From assembly GCF_018991925.1 (NCBI RefSeq), contig NW_024738608.1, positions 1,207,026-1,271,025 of the forward strand: a stretch of 64,000 nucleotides of DNA, read 5' to 3'. Under the pieces are notes generated by a model. That model saw only the letters and a list, made by a program, of their open reading frames with translations. It did no database searches and was not told where the DNA came from. Position numbers and translations under genes: made by a program. The stretch comes from Homarus americanus (Eukaryota; Arthropoda; Malacostraca; Decapoda; Nephropidae). Every line of letters starts with the position of its first letter. Within the stretch, counting starts at the first letter, position 1. Positions 55,979 through 64,000 of this stretch are shown here, in pieces.

Positions 55979-56460
55979 TGAGAAGTCGTCCTCATAATGA
56001 ATTCCTCACTCGTCTTCACTTCTGAGACTCTCCTGGCGTACTGCAGCCCGTGAAATATTACCCACAACACCTCCCTGACACACTCCACACGGCGTCTGGA
56101 TTAAGGGGACCGCGTTCCAGTACAAACCCAGAGTTTTCACAGGATCGCATACTGAATTTTCCATCCAACCTTTGGCGCCCTTATGTTGAAAAGTTTACAA
56201 TTTATTTATCTCAGAAGGTATGTTAAACAGCTAAAATGGCATTGAAATTGCATTGAGACCATAGTGTAACTAGTTGTGTTTTATTGTGTTTAGTTAAAGG
56301 GGAATATTTCAACGTGTGATCGTTTGGGAAGTCGGGCTCTGGGTGTCTCCAAGGCGACCGTCATGACGTCACAGAGAAAATGTAAACAACGGTATTGGTG
56401 GAAAGTCCCGAATGTTTGCCAGATAACCGTGGGTTAATTTCCCCCATAACTGATAATCCT
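55979..56460. other. Unique DNA with a CRE octamer
   Basis: No frame or repeat is seen. TGACGTCA lies at 56364-56371, just left of the 16-bp array. Confidence 0.5.
56364..56371. promoter_or_regulatory. CRE-type palindrome TGACGTCA
   Basis: A perfect octamer about 90 bases before the 16-bp array. No downstream gene is recognised. Confidence 0.2.
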
Positions 56461-58150
56461 GTGTTGTGTTTCATGGCTGTTGTGTCTCATGACTGTTGTG
56501 TCTCATGGCTGTTGTGTCGCATGGCTGGTGTGTTTCATGACTGTTGTTTCTCATGGCTGTTGTGTCTCATGGCTGTTGTGTCTCATGGCTGTTGTGTCTC
56601 ATGACTGTTGTGGTGTCTCATGACTATTGTGTTTCATGGTTATTTTGTCTCATGGCTGTTGTGTCTCAGAGCTGTTGTTTCATGGCTGTTGTCTCATGAC
56701 TGTTGTCTCAGAGCTGTTGTTTTCATGGCTGTTGTGTCTCATGGTTGTTGTGTCTCATGGTTGTTGTGTTTCTGGTTGTTGTGTCTCATGGCTTTGTGCT
56801 CTGGTTGTTGTGTCTCATGGTTGTTGTGTCTCAGAGCTGTTGTTTCATGGCTGTTGTCTCATGACTGTTGTCTCAGAGCTGTTGTTTCTGTCATGGTTGT
56901 TGTGTCTCATGGTTGTTGTGTTTCATGGTTGTTGTGTCTCATGGCTGTTGTGTCTCATGGTTGTTGTGTCTCATGGTTGTTGTGTCTCATGGTTGTTGTG
57001 TCTCATGGCTGTTGTGTCTCATGGTTGTTGTGTCTCATGTGTCTCATGGCTGTTGTGTCTCATGGCTGTTGTGTCATGGCTGTTGTGTCTCATGACTGTT
57101 GTGTCTCAGCTGTTGTTTCATGGCTGTTGTGTCTCATGACTGTTGTGTCTCATGGTTGTTGTGTTTCATGGTTGTTGTGTCTCATGGCTGTTGTGTCTCA
57201 TGGTTGTTGTGTCTCATGGTTGTTGTGTCTCATGGTTGTTGTGTCTCATGGCTGTTGTGTCTCATGGTTGTTGTGTCTCATGGTTACGGGCGGGTCTCAT
57301 GGTTGTTGTGTTGTTGTGTCTCATGGCTGTTGTGTCTCATGGCTGTTGTGTCATGGCGGTTGTTGTGTCTCATGGTTGTTGTGTCTCATGGCCTCAGTCA
57401 TGGTTGTTGTGTTGTCTCATGGTTGTGTCTCATGTGTCATGGTTGTGTCTCATGGTTGTTGTGTTGGTTGTGTCTCTCATGCTGTTGTGTCTCAGTTGTG
57501 TCATGTTGTGTCTCATGGCTGTTGTGTCTCATGGCTGTTGTGTCTCATGGCTGTTGTGTCTCATGGTTGTTGTGTTCTCATTGTGTCTCATGGTTGTTGT
57601 GTCTCATGGTTGTTGTGTCATGGCTGTTGTGTCATGGCTGTTGTGTCTCATGCATGTTGTGTCTCATGGCTGTTGTGTCCTCATGGTTGTTGTGTCTCAT
57701 GGTTGTTGTGTCTCATGGCTGTTGTGTCTCATGGTTGTTGTGTTGTGTCTTGTTGTGTCTCTGGCTGTTGTGTCTCATGGTTGTTGTGTCTCATGGTTGT
57801 TGTGTCTCATGGCTGTTGTGTCTCATGTGGTTGTGTCTCATGGCTGTTGTGTCTCATGGCTGTTGTGTCTTGGCTGTTGTGTCTCATGGTTGTTGTGTCT
57901 CATGGCTGTTGTGTCTCATGTGTCTCATGGTTGTTGTGTCTCATGGCTGTTGTGTCTCATGGTCTCATTGTTGTGTCTCATGGCTGTTGTGTCTATTGTT
58001 GTGTCTCATGGTTGTTGTGTCTCATGGCTGTTGTGTCTCATGTGTCTCTGTTGTGTCTCATGGTTGTGTTGTGTCTCATGGTTGTTGTGTCTCATGGCTC
58101 ATGGTTGTTGTGTCTCATGGCTGTTGTGTCTCATGGTTGTTGTGTCTCAT
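56461..58150. repeat. Tandem array, 16-bp unit, 1.7 kb
   Basis: About 100 copies of GTCTCATGGCTGTTGT or the GGTTGTTG form, with a minority of CATGACTGTTG. Because 16 is not a multiple of 3, the plus strand cycles through all phases every 48 bases (CVSWLLCLMAVVSHGC) and stays open in all three frames, for up to 515 codons. Truncated and fused units are frequent. I regard the long frames as non-coding. Confidence 0.97.
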
Positions 58151-58781
58151 TTTAAAAATCGTAAAAAAATCACCCTTGAGGACAGGACAAATCAACCAAC
58201 CAGACTTAAGCTAGATTAACATAGCGATCTTAGAATACAATTTAGCTACGTTTGTTGGTATAACGTAGATTAAGTTGGGTTAAGCTGGCTACCTAACGTC
58301 ACGATACCTTGTGTTAAGTTACTTGTGTACATAACCGTCAAACATCAACACTTTACTCATTCACTTATGACATTGACGGTACAAGTGACGTCATCAGCGT
58401 TATTTAACATCATCGACTGACTTTGTGATTCCTATAAAATTTCTTTACTAGTGTTGTGAGTTAGTCGCTGCCTCTTGAAGACACTGATGAGCGGGACTGT
58501 GTATTAGATCCCAGGAGTGTGGGTCATCAACCAACTCTCACATTATAATTACAAACATCAAATATTTACAATACAATGGCTACTCAAAGGAGCCGAAAAT
58601 ATTGTTGGGATATTTTTACTCCCCAACATAATGATATAATTTCTTAAGCATGAACAAGCAGTAATATTATAGATATTTTATTTTCTTCGTGTAGCAAAAA
58701 TGAACAGTTAAGATACATAAACAATAAAAACAAGAAAATATGACAGTGGAAAGAAGAGTTGTTAAATAATGTTGAACTTAC
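58151..58781. other. Unique AT-rich DNA
   Basis: No repeat. TGACGTCA occurs at 58386-58393. The minus frame that ends at 58644 is the read-through of the candidate exon at 58.8-59.0 kb past its donor site. Confidence 0.5.
58386..58393. promoter_or_regulatory. CRE-type palindrome TGACGTCA
   Basis: A perfect octamer in unique DNA. It is about 400 bases from the nearest candidate exon, and that exon runs toward it, so a promoter role is unlikely. Confidence 0.15.
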
Positions 58782-58998
58782 CCTAACAACCTTGACCTTT
58801 GAAGTTAATTTCACAAAGGTGACCCTGGGCAGGTAACCACTGTTAATGATGCTAAACACCTTTGACGGCGGTGTTCTACGATTGAAAACGACCTCAGCAG
58901 TAGGTGGCATGTTGTCCGGAGAATTTCCTAACTGTGAGAGCGTCTGTATAGTCTTAATGATCCCCCCACCACACACACACGACCTTCCTCTTGGCGGG
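58782..58998 (-). CDS. Candidate internal exon, unknown protein
   Basis: On the minus strand a frame opens after a TGA (58999-59001) and reads protein-like: CGGGIIKTIQTLSQLGNSPD, then NMPPTAEVVFNRRTPPSKVF and SIINSGYLPRVTFVKLTSKV. It meets an excellent donor, AGG then GTAAGTT, with the intron starting at 58781. Amino acid make-up is balanced and not repeat-derived. The left (5') limit is uncertain: AG dinucleotides at about 58988-58992 could serve as acceptor, but the pyrimidine tract is poor. I do not recognise the family. A second minus-strand exon candidate lies 390 bases upstream (59381-59465); their phases join only if an alternative donor is used or an exon is missing. Chance cannot be excluded. 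Confidence 0.4.
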
Positions 58999-59110
58999 TC
59001 ATTACACAGGACGGAATTTTAATTCAAATTAAAACGGTAACAAACACCTTAATTGCTCTTTAAACAAAACTGTTACGAGTTGCTGAGGTTGCAAGGGATT
59101 TACTCTACAG

Positions 59111-59203
59111 GAGCAAGAAAAGATTGCAAACTCTGTCTATGTTGATGTTGTTCAAGCAGGAGGCGGAGGTGATAGTGGGTCAAGTGTGTACCACCGTGGC
59201 CAG
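59111..59203 (+). CDS. Candidate 93-bp exon, unknown protein
   Basis: TTTACTCTACAG precedes and GTAAGA follows a 93-base segment. Two plus frames are open across it: EQEKIANSVYVDVVQAGGGG followed by DSGSSVYHRGQ, and SKKRLQTLSMLMLFKQEAEV followed by IVGQVCTTVA. Both look protein-like, so the reading phase is not decided. A segment 768 bases downstream with a good acceptor (59972) continues the first frame. It lies between two minus-strand candidates, so at least one strand is misleading. No family is recognised. Confidence 0.35.
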
Positions 59204-59380
59204 GTAAGACTTAACCTCCCGTGGGTGCTTTAATATCATGAAGAAAATTAATGTGTAACTTTTTAAATATCTGATTTGCAAATAGCTCATTATACAGTTA
59301 AGTCTTCAGTGTGTAATTCAGATTTAACACGTTAATATGGTAATGAATTTTTGACCATTTAACTAAAAAAGATAAATCAC

Positions 59381-59465
59381 CATAACAGAACCTGCGCTTC
59401 ATCATACACAAGTGCTGTTCGATTCTGCTTGAGAAGAAATCATATAAGCCTTCCTTCTTCGGGAC
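59381..59465 (-). CDS. Candidate 85-bp exon, unknown protein
   Basis: The minus strand has a textbook acceptor, TTTATCATCTTCTCTCAG, then an 85-base open segment reading VPKKEGLYDFFSSRIEQHLC followed by MMKRRFCYG, then GTGATT as a weaker donor. An alternative donor (CGCAG then GTTCTG) lies 14 bases earlier. The balanced, charged composition is unlike the repeat shadows elsewhere. The protein is not recognised. It may belong with the minus-strand candidate at 58.8-59.0 kb. Confidence 0.35.
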
Positions 59466-59971
59466 CTGAGAGAAGATGATAAACAAAGTGGTAGGGTTAA
59501 GACATAGTTCTAAACCTGTACTATAATTGAGCTCTACTTAATTTGTACTTTGTTTTGAAATTACTGATGCACTGATGTATCTAATGCAAGAGTTACTATG
59601 TTTGATGAGGTAATTCCCTCTTAACTGCGGCAGGGAGAGGGATAGAGAGATAAGCGCAGATACAGATTTAAATAACATCAGCATAACCGCATCTCATTAA
59701 AGAAGAATGTATATCTGGTTATTAATAACATAATCACTTGTACAATTTAGAACCTAGATGTGAAAAAATAGTTCATGTAGTGTGAATAATGTTACTGTAA
59801 CTTTCAGAGAATAAACATTACAAATTTTCTTAATAATAATAAAATGATAAAGAAGACAGTATGTGATATATATTAATGATTATACTGTATATACAGTAAC
59901 TCAAACCTTCTTTGGTTTTTATTGATAATATACATGAAATATTTTATTTATTATGTACAATGTTATTTCAG
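59466..59971. other. Unique AT-rich DNA (possible intron)
   Basis: No repeat or frame is present; the composition suits an intron of either candidate gene. Confidence 0.4.
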
Positions 59972-60096
59972 TATCCTCTAACACCCGCAACAACAAGACG
60001 ATGGTGTTTTGTTTATGGAAGGATCTTTATATTACAAGAAATTCTAAATATAATTCTCCCCAGTAAGGTATTTTTTCCTAAGATAGCATTTATCTG
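59972..60096 (+). CDS. Candidate terminal or internal exon (weak)
   Basis: TGTACAATGTTATTTCAG is a good acceptor. Two frames are open after it: YPLTPATTRRWCFVYGRIFI, running to a stop at 60094-60096, and NNKTMVFCLWKDLYITRNSK, running to a TAA just after 60062. A GTAAGG at 60063 could be a donor, but it lies in a degenerate 70-bp tandem repeat, which weakens it. The first frame is in phase with the 59111-59203 candidate. No domain is recognised. Confidence 0.22.
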
Positions 60097-60212
60097 AACA
60101 AGCAGGACCTGGGGTAATTCGGGGTAATTCTCTTTAGTAATGTAATTCTCCCTTGTTTATGCAAGCATTTATCTTTCAAAATCAAGCTGGGGGATAATTC
60201 TCTTGAGTAATT
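60050..60212. repeat. Degenerate ~70-bp tandem, 2.3 copies
   Basis: TAATTCTCCCCAGTAAGGTA, TAATTCTCTTTAGTAATGTA and TAATTCTCTTGAGTAATTAA start successive copies. AGCATTTATCT occurs in the first two, and CTGGGG ends them. Confidence 0.75.
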
Positions 60213-61486
60213 AACTGTGAGCAAGAACACAGGAGAGAAAAAGTGGTGAAGGAAATTGTAGTGTTTAGTGGCGGCATAGAGCAAGCGTCAGGTGATAACT
60301 CCACCTGGCTAATTAACCTGGCCAGTAATTTGCGGGGTGGGGCCTCCCTGATGGCCCACTGCTCGCCAAGATTTAACGCCAAACTCTTTTACACTCGAGT
60401 TTTCGTACTAAATAAATAGCTATTGCATTGGTCTTTTACACGGATGTAGTCAGGGGGCTGCTGGTGCCCCGTCTCCCACTTGTTTACCGTCGAGTATTTA
60501 CAAGGGGGATTTTTTCACACTAGTTTATCTAAAGACTGGTATTTACTCGTAGTTTCCATAGGGGGTCTTTTACAGGCTATATCCACAGTGATATATTACT
60601 ATACGTTAGAGGCTTTATCCATGTATTTTGGAAACTAGTTACGTATATGTATTTTTTCAACCATTGACCTTAGAGTCTAGTCTAAATTTTAAACGTTTTC
60701 ATTTTTCATTATAATTATGAACAATCTGGCAGTATTTAAATATTCACCGTCAGTTATTCACTATTATACCAGGACTCGTTACTGTGTCCTGCTCACCACC
60801 ACTACACGTGTCCTGGCCTCTACTATATCTCAACGACATTTTCTTTCATTCTCAGTGTTTAAGATTGGATCCATTCACTTACCTAGAAATAAGGTTTAAC
60901 TAATTTCACCTGAATCTCCCTTATACAATATTTCCACCACTCATTTCATGTTTCTTTGTACAATATGGTGTTTGAAGCTTTGTGTCATCTATAGTCATCA
61001 TCTATATTTGTTTGATATTATATGTTGGGTGTTATGCATCAGCTATAAAAAAAGTTCATTCATACAATACTGTTTTGAGAGGTCACTTTTTTTTTTAATT
61101 CGAAATATCAAAAGACGAGCATCATTCTGACCAGGTATAGAGTACAGGTGATAAGGTGTAAGGTATCATAATAACGTGTTCCTGGTCAGACGGACGTACG
61201 GACATACCTCTTTCTCTTATCATCAAGATCCTGGTGTAGATGATGTAATGTTGACAAAGACTGGCCGTACACGTGAAGGTATTCCGGAGATACTTATATG
61301 ATTTTGTAAGATACATGATTTGACTAAGTGGAATATCTACGTTTTCTAGTGTTGTTTATTTACATCTTGCTTTCTAAACTTGGGTCGCCTTTAACTAGAG
61401 GAGGTTGTCGTTATCAGGAATTTCTTTCATCTTGTTGGCTTTTCGTTCCGGGATCGTAATTTGATTTTTTGTGTACCGATGAATAA
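60213..61486. other. Unique AT-rich DNA, no gene supported
   Basis: Short frames only. TTTTCTTTCATTCTCAG at about 60839-60855 is a good acceptor-like sequence, but the segment after it is only about 40 bases before a stop or GTTTAA. An A/T-run lies near 61087. Confidence 0.5.
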
Positions 61487-61583
61487 CCTAACCCAACCTA
61501 ACCTAATCTAACCTAACCTAACTTGACCTGAGCTGACATGATATGACCTGGCATAACCTGACATAACACAATACTGTACAAAA
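61487..61583. repeat. Degenerate CCTAA (TTAGG-type) tract
   Basis: AACCTAACCTAATCTAACCT and similar, with CCCAA, TGACCTGA and AACCTGACA variants on the right. It is an internal telomere-like tract. Confidence 0.75.
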
Positions 61584-61739
61584 TTACCTAATCTAACGTA
61601 ACCAGAAATCAGACAAAGAAAATATTAAATCGAGAGAGAACGAAAATAAGGAGATACATGAAAACAGACAGACATAATAAAACAGATGTACAAACAAACA
61701 AAGGGGAATAGCAGAAAAGTAAGAATAAAAGAACAATAG

Positions 61740-62240
61740 ACAGAGAGAGAGAGAGAGAGGGAGCCAGAGGGAGCGTTGAGAGATCCTGTCAGGGTAATTT
61801 GAGCATGAAGTGTAAGAGGGAGAGAGGTGGATAAGAGCTGGGGCGAGAGTAGGTGAGAGTGAGTAGAGGTGAGAGGGTGAGAGGGTAGCTTGAAAGTGCG
61901 GGTGTGTGAGTGAAATTTTGGGGGGTAAGGATACATGAGTAGAAATGAGTAAGATGGAATGTGAGTGAGTGAGTGATGGAGGGAGGGGAAGGAGGGTGGA
62001 GTAGGGGGGGGGGGGAATGAGGGAGAGTAGGAATATAATTATGTTGGTGAGAGTGGAGGAGACGGGGTAAGTGTGAGTGAGAGGAGGTGAGAGTGGGGTA
62101 AAATTTGACGAGATTAGGAGAAGAGGGGAACTAGATGAGTGGGAGAAAGTGGGTGAGAGTGAGGGAGAGCAGATGAGAGTGGAGACGAGTGGATGAGAGT
62201 GGAGACGAGTGGATGAGAGTTAGGGAGAGAACAGTAAGAG
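61740..62240. repeat. Purine-rich degenerate minisatellite with G-run
   Basis: A GA run (about 61741-61760) is followed by GTGAGAGTGAGTAGAGG-type repeats, a run of 12 G at about 62004-62015, and two copies of GGAGACGAGTGGATGAGAGT at about 62180-62220. Confidence 0.85.
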
Positions 62241-62311
62241 TAGAGTGGCAATTTATATTAGTGAGAGAAGAATGGTAATTAGGTCGACCTTGTTGGCTGC
62301 TCTATACGCAC

Positions 62312-62320
62312 CTGTCTGCC

Positions 62321-62353
<33 letters not shown>
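62312..62353. repeat. (TCTG)n microsatellite
   Basis: About ten TCTG units with one TGCC at the left. Confidence 0.97.
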
Positions 62354-62369
62354 TTTCGTCCATGCTTCC

Positions 62370-62492
62370 CTTCCGTCCTTCCCCCACACCCACCATCACT
62401 GTCACAACTCCTTCCGTCCTTCCCCCACACCCACCATCACTGTCACAACTCCTTCCGTCCTTCCCCCACACCCACCATCACTGTCACAACTC
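62370..62492. repeat. 41-bp unit, three perfect copies
   Basis: Copies start at 62370, 62411 and 62452 with CTTCCGTCCTTCCCCCACAC and continue with CCACCATCACTGTCACAACT. No difference is visible between them, so the amplification is recent. Confidence 0.97.
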
Positions 62493-64000
62493 CTAATGAC
62501 TCTTTAAGACGTGTGAATTCTTGGGGAAAATGATCTCATTACGTATCTCTATAAGTCGTGAGTTATTGTACAAGACCTATGTGGTTAGGTTAAGGTAATG
62601 GGTTATCGGATTTTAATATGTATTTGTGTGTATCTATAAGTATTTGCATGTGTATAAGTGTATGTATTATGTATCTTTATGTATTTGTGTATATGTATTT
62701 ATGTCAATATACGTATTCATATATGATCATTTATTTTGTAGTTAGGATTATTATTTACATTGTGTGTTTCACGTTTTAACCAGAGTGACGTGATTGGTGA
62801 ATTCCATATCGTTGAGTTTAGTGATTTTTTCGTGAAAGTTTGTTTATTCTTGAAGTAACATCGTCAGGTATACTCCTACGGTGAGGGTGTCTGTAATCGT
62901 TTATTTTTAAGGAATTGAAGTTCTTTTGTGGTTGTTTGGGTCAAGCCTTCGCGAAATTTTAGAACCTTTGAGAAATTCTGCGCTTAGGAGCTTTAAGAAG
63001 GAGTTTTGTGAAGGAGTTTTGTAGGATTCATATAGACAGAAGAAGCTGAACTCGTATAAGTTAAATGGACTGTTATATTTCCTTAAGAGACTGTTAGATC
63101 TGGTTAAAGATGAAAGGTTAAACACACATGATAGACCAAGTAGCAGACAGTCAAGAGGTGTCGTGAAATATATCTCCCTTAGCTCGTATTAGTAATTAAA
63201 TTGGCCGTACAACTGTGTACTGTGTTTATCTCTTTTGTTTACGTACTTAAAAGGTGAGAAAAAAATCTATATGTTGTGTAGAAATAAGCAGACCACTGTT
63301 GATATCTGAGCTTTGTTTACAAGTGGAAGAGGAAACGTGAACTACTAGGCCTATGAAAATTCAGCCGAGGCAGGGACAGAGGTGTGTTGGGAGATGATAC
63401 GATGTTTGATAATATAGTTATGAGGTGATCACTTTATTTTTCTTTATGATAATTATCACCACAACTTAACAATTATTTTTACGAACTACGAGTATGTACC
63501 TTATACTCTGAGCTAGAAGTCTGTTGGAGATGATTGACCTTGATCTATTTTTTAAGGTCAAGAGGGTCAGTTGATCTTAAAGACTGTGGTTGGGTCTTAC
63601 CAGAATAGGTCATCACGAGTCAGTAGCTTATGAAGTGATACTATCGCCGCTTATTCCTATTCACAGGGAAAACAGATGAGGGGAAATAGAGGAATAAGGA
63701 GTGTGATAAGTAAGAAAGACTGGGTTAAATTTAGTAATAAGGTGAATAGAGATAAATGACGAACTAGAATAAGAATAATAAAGAAAGTGAGACATGTGAG
63801 ATGATATTTACTGGCATTGTTAAGATGGTTGAAGATAAACGAAGAAATATATAAAGAAAAAAGTTACACGTCACTTAACTCTTTTAACTCCTTCCATAAT
63901 ATAAAGATAAAAATAAACCAGGACAAAACTAAAGCCAGTAAACAAAGAATAAAAAACAAACACTATATTTTCTTCTTCAAAATAAGATAAAGGGAGACAA
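62493..64000. other. Unique AT-rich DNA to the window end
   Basis: A TGTAT-rich patch lies at about 62615-62720. Short frames on both strands have no domain or splice support. I see no gene, RNA or tandem repeat here. Confidence 0.5.

Noticed and set aside
56608..58155. A 515-codon Cys/Leu-rich frame as a membrane protein
   Set aside because: It is a pure translation of the 16-bp array; all three plus frames are open over the same bases.

Overview
The window looks like non-coding, very repeat-rich chromosomal DNA of an arthropod, most likely a decapod crustacean. This is an inference. It rests on the very high density of AC/GT, TA and GA microsatellites, on short interstitial CCTAA (TTAGG-type) tracts near 39.57 kb and 61.49 kb, on tRNA-derived SINE pieces, and on decayed non-LTR retrotransposon fragments. 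No intact protein-coding gene, rRNA or functional tRNA can be supported. Nearly all long open frames are by-products of tandem repeats whose unit lacks stop codons.

Layout. 0-5 kb: degenerate minisatellites, unique AT-rich DNA, and a CpG-rich block at 4.3-4.7 kb with a CRE-type palindrome beside it. 5-18.6 kb: a (TA)n tract, purine-rich minisatellites (6.2-7.8 kb), a 20/21-bp satellite passing into a second related array (7.9-10 kb), a pyrimidine tract facing a purine tract (11.2-13.1 kb), a 33-bp minisatellite (14.3-14.9 kb) and a 69/70-bp array with dimeric higher-order structure (15.6-16.5 kb). A broken coding segment lies on the minus strand at 17.2-17.5 kb, followed by a 26-bp array at 18.3 kb. 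19.2-27.3 kb: one 8.1-kb array of a 26/27-bp unit, the largest object in the window. 27.3-31 kb: mostly unique DNA. 31-45.5 kb: a patchwork of CT-rich, GA-rich and GT-rich minisatellites. It contains the 3' end of a non-LTR retrotransposon (32.86-33.3 kb) and a three-copy 140-bp repeat (42.6-42.9 kb). 45.7-54.5 kb: a tRNA-like SINE head, a 15-bp array abutting a decayed reverse transcriptase (48.0-49.3 kb), a 48-bp array (49.46-50.36 kb), a complete-looking SINE with a poly(A) tail (52.26-52.66 kb), a transposon-like C-terminal coding fragment (52.9-53.1 kb) and a stretch of possible decayed coding sequence (53.7-54.5 kb). 54.7-58.2 kb: microsatellites and a 1.7-kb array of a 16-bp unit. 58.2-61.5 kb: the most gene-like unique DNA, with four short open segments flanked by plausible splice sites on both strands; their family is not recognised. 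61.5-64 kb: purine-rich repeats, a perfect 41-bp triplicate, then unique DNA.

There is no operon or pathway here. The content is the product of tandem amplification and retrotransposition, with at most a few exons of unidentified genes near 59 kb. Tandem and low-complexity DNA makes up roughly 40% of the window by my own tally of the spans listed. Frequent one-base differences between repeat units, such as GG versus GGG, may be real or may be long-read assembly error.
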